A DNA stretch of 36,089 nucleotides from Candidatus Gallacutalibacter pullicola (GTDB taxonomy: Bacteria; Bacillota; Clostridia; Oscillospirales; Acutalibacteraceae): assembly GCA_018712265.1 (NCBI GenBank), contig DVHF01000034.1:1-36089 (forward strand), written 5' to 3'. How positions within the stretch are numbered: the first letter of the stretch is position 1; each line of letters starts with the position of its first letter. Shown here piece by piece: positions 34,655-36,089 of this stretch. The position numbers and the translations under genes were made by a program. Under the pieces are notes generated by a model, which saw only the letters and a list, made by a program, of their open reading frames with translations, was not told the origin of the DNA and did not search any database.

Positions 34655-34835
34655 CCGTGTGCGCCCCGGAGCTCCTGCGCAGCTCCATATGCGCGATCAC
34701 TTCCAGCACGGTCTGCCGTGTGCGCCCCGGAGCTCCCTGCGCAGCCCCGTATGCGCGCTCACTTCCAGCGTGGTTTGCCGTGTGTGCTCCGGAGTTCCGC
34801 ACGGCTCTTCCCTGTGCGTCCCGGAGCTTCCGGTT
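34655..34835. repeat. Imperfect ~61-bp tandem repeat, two full units and two partial
   Basis: Units start at 34656 and 34717 with CGTGTGCGCCCCGGAGCTCC and share CTGCGCAGC, TATGCGCG and TCACTTCCAGC; a third (34779) and a fourth (about 34810) are truncated to the first 25 bases. It fills the convergent space between the mecA-like gene and rpe. No terminator with a T-run is seen; the CGGAGCTCC-type palindromes could form hairpins. Confidence 0.75.
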
Positions 34836-34904
34836 CCTTATAGGCTTCCTTGAAATTGCCGGTGGAGCTTCCCTGCTCCAACGGGCTTTGCGCCTGCGGT
34901 CCCT

Positions 34905-35540
34905 TTATTCCGGGATGGCGATGGCGCGGATAGCGGCCGCGCGGTCATCCGCCCGGAATACGCTTGTCCCGGCGACGCAGATGTCGACCCCCGCCGCCGC
35001 GCACAGTCCGGCGTTTGACGCCTTGATGCCGCCGTCCACCTGAACGAGGACGCCGGGCGCGGCCTGCTTGATCTCTTTTACCTTGGGAAGCATATCCGCC
35101 ATGAAGCTCTGGCCGCCGAAGCCCGGCTCGACCGTCATGACGAGCACCATATACAGGCGGTCGAGGTACGGGAGCACGGCCTGCGCGGGCGTTCCGGGAC
35201 GGATAGCCAGCGCGGGCTTTGCGCCGGATTCCGCAATCATTCGGATGGTATCGTCCACGGGATCGTCCGCTTCCAGATGGAACGAGATGATATCGGCTCC
35301 GGCCTCCCGGAACTGCGGGATATACTTCATGGGGTGGCGGATCATCAGGTGCACGTCGAACGGCAGATCGGTGCACCGGCGGATCGACGCGATCACCGGG
35401 ATTCCCATGGAAATATTGGGGACAAACTCCCCGTCCATGACGTCCAGATGGACCCAATCGGCCCCGGCGCGCTTGATGGAATCCAATTCCTCCCCGAGCC
35501 GGGAGAAATCGGACGCGAGCATAGATGGTGCAACTAACAC
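34905..35540 (-). CDS. rpe: Ribulose-phosphate 3-epimerase
   Basis: Cytosolic TIM-barrel enzyme of the pentose phosphate pathway, interconverting ribulose-5-phosphate and xylulose-5-phosphate. 211 residues, near the usual 215-225. Family motifs: APSMLASDF, WVHLDVMDGEFVPN (with the metal-binding His and catalytic Asp), FDVHLMIRHP, MTVEPGFGGQSF and VQVDGGI (second catalytic Asp) with the phosphate-binding AGTSVFRADD at the end. The start is GTG (35538-35540) with AAGGAGG eight bases upstream; a longer open frame upstream has no site. Often found with rsgA and thiamine-pyrophosphokinase genes in Firmicutes, which are not in view here. Confidence 0.97.
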   Translation of the reverse strand: MLVAPSMLASDFSRLGEELDSIKRAGADWVHLDVMDGEFVPNISMGIPVIASIRRCTDLPFDVHLMIRHPMKYIPQFREAGADIISFHLEADDPVDDTIRMIAESGAKPALAIRPGTPAQAVLPYLDRLYMVLVMTVEPGFGGQSFMADMLPKVKEIKQAAPGVLVQVDGGIKASNAGLCAAAGVDICVAGTSVFRADDRAAAIRAIAIPE

Positions 35541-35599
35541 AAAGAACTCCTCCTTATTGAAAGCAGAGCCCTCCCTTTGGAGAGCCGCCAAAATCGCAC

Positions 35600-36089
35600 A
35601 CAGCCCAAAAATTTCGGCTTCACCGAGCCGGGAGTTTGTGCCCTGCGCGGGCAAGCACACAGTTTGAAGCTTTCGGCTTCACCAAGCCGGGGGTTTGTGC
35701 CCTGCGCGGGCGGGGCGGAGTTTTTGAAGCTTTCAGCTTCACCGTTTTTGGGGGTATCCCCCAAACCCCGCACGTGTATTTTGGAACCTTGCAGGTTCCG
35801 CATTGGGAGGCGGCTCAGGCCGCGGGCGCAGAATATGAAACTGCCGTTTCGGGGCTTTTGATCTATCGAACCTCGCAGGTCCCGGCGTTGGGGGCGGCTC
35901 AGGCCGCGCCCCCAAACCCCTGCCGGCCCTTCCTTTTCTTGTTAGAAGAAAAGGAAGCAAAAGACTATTTAGGGGGTTCCCCCCTAAAGACCCCCAGGGG
36001 GAGCGCTCTGGCCGCCCCGCACGCGGGCCGTCCCCTTTTGTCGCTACGCGACATTTCCCCCGCACTGCGGGGGAATCGTCCCCTCCCCC
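35600..36089 (+). repeat. R3 element, copy 5 (continues past the window)
   Basis: The first module is repeated three times (TTTCGGCTTCACCGAGCCGG, TTTGAAGCTTTCGGCTTCACC with GCCCTGCGCGGGC, then TTTGAAGCTTTCAGCTTCACC), followed by GAACCTTGCAGGTTC, a second CGAACCTCGCAGGTCC, GGGGGCGGCTCAGGCCGCGCC, the 12-bp stem CTTCCTTTTCTT / AAGAAAAGGAAG (35929-35957), TTAGGGGG..CCCCCTAA and CCAGGGGGAGCGCTCTGGCC. In GAACCT/AGGTTC against GGACCT/AGGTCC the change is compensated. Confidence 0.82.

Overview
The window reads as a chromosomal segment of a GC-rich member of the Clostridia, most likely an Oscillospirales/Ruminococcaceae-type gut Firmicute. The reasons are a Firmicute-style mreBCD-PBP2 operon, a DUF4321 protein, ZapA beside a U32 peptidase, SecA with a C-terminal zinc motif, a MecA-type adaptor, Rnf-type genes, sigma-A promoters and frequent TTG/GTG starts. 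No rRNA, tRNA, CRISPR array, transposase or phage gene was recognised. The organism is inferred from gene content only.

Layout. 1-5200: minus-strand cell-shape operon mreB-mreC-mreD-PBP2 (PBP2 runs off the left edge), with a strong promoter about 450 nt upstream of mreB. 5200-10800: minus-strand genes for a DUF4321 membrane protein, dUTPase, a SUKH (SMI1/KNR4) protein, a U32/DUF3656 peptidase-family protein, L-rhamnose mutarotase and ZapA. 11000-16200: plus-strand glycogen phosphorylase and a cytoplasmic GH13 alpha-glucanase, together an alpha-glucan breakdown pair. 16300-17600: an unrecognised strand-rich protein whose end overlaps an ECF-type sigma factor. 17800-23100: secA and an AI-2E-family transporter, both minus. 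23700-28600: a PAP2-related membrane protein behind an operator-bearing promoter, then a three-gene MacA/MacB-like efflux operon. 29220-29729: an isolated unknown gene between two inverted long repeats. 30390-33896: a four-gene, fully overlapping Rnf-like operon (C-D-E-A). 34039-35540: a divergent MecA-like adaptor and ribulose-phosphate 3-epimerase.

Two things stand out. First, the Rnf-like operon has no RnfB or RnfG gene. Its intact reading frames also lack most residues that define electron flow in Rnf: three of four membrane [2Fe-2S] cysteines in RnfA/RnfE, the Gly-rich nucleotide/FMN loop of RnfC, and the canonical flavinylation motif of RnfD. The two RnfC ferredoxin-type clusters are kept. 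This looks like a repurposed, previously little-described Rnf derivative rather than a decayed one.

Second, the spaces between operons are filled by four families of structured repeats, named R1 to R4 here. R1 is a ~163-bp element with terminal inverted repeats, lying in the mreB leader and before the efflux operon. R2 is a ~170-bp hairpin array found directly after stop codons, in sense orientation in three of four copies. R3 is a ~0.5-kb array of hairpins with five large copies. R4 carries small hairpins with a constant CTTAG loop. Within R2, R3 and R4 the stems differ between copies but remain paired, which points to selection on (or mobility through) a folded RNA or single-stranded DNA.
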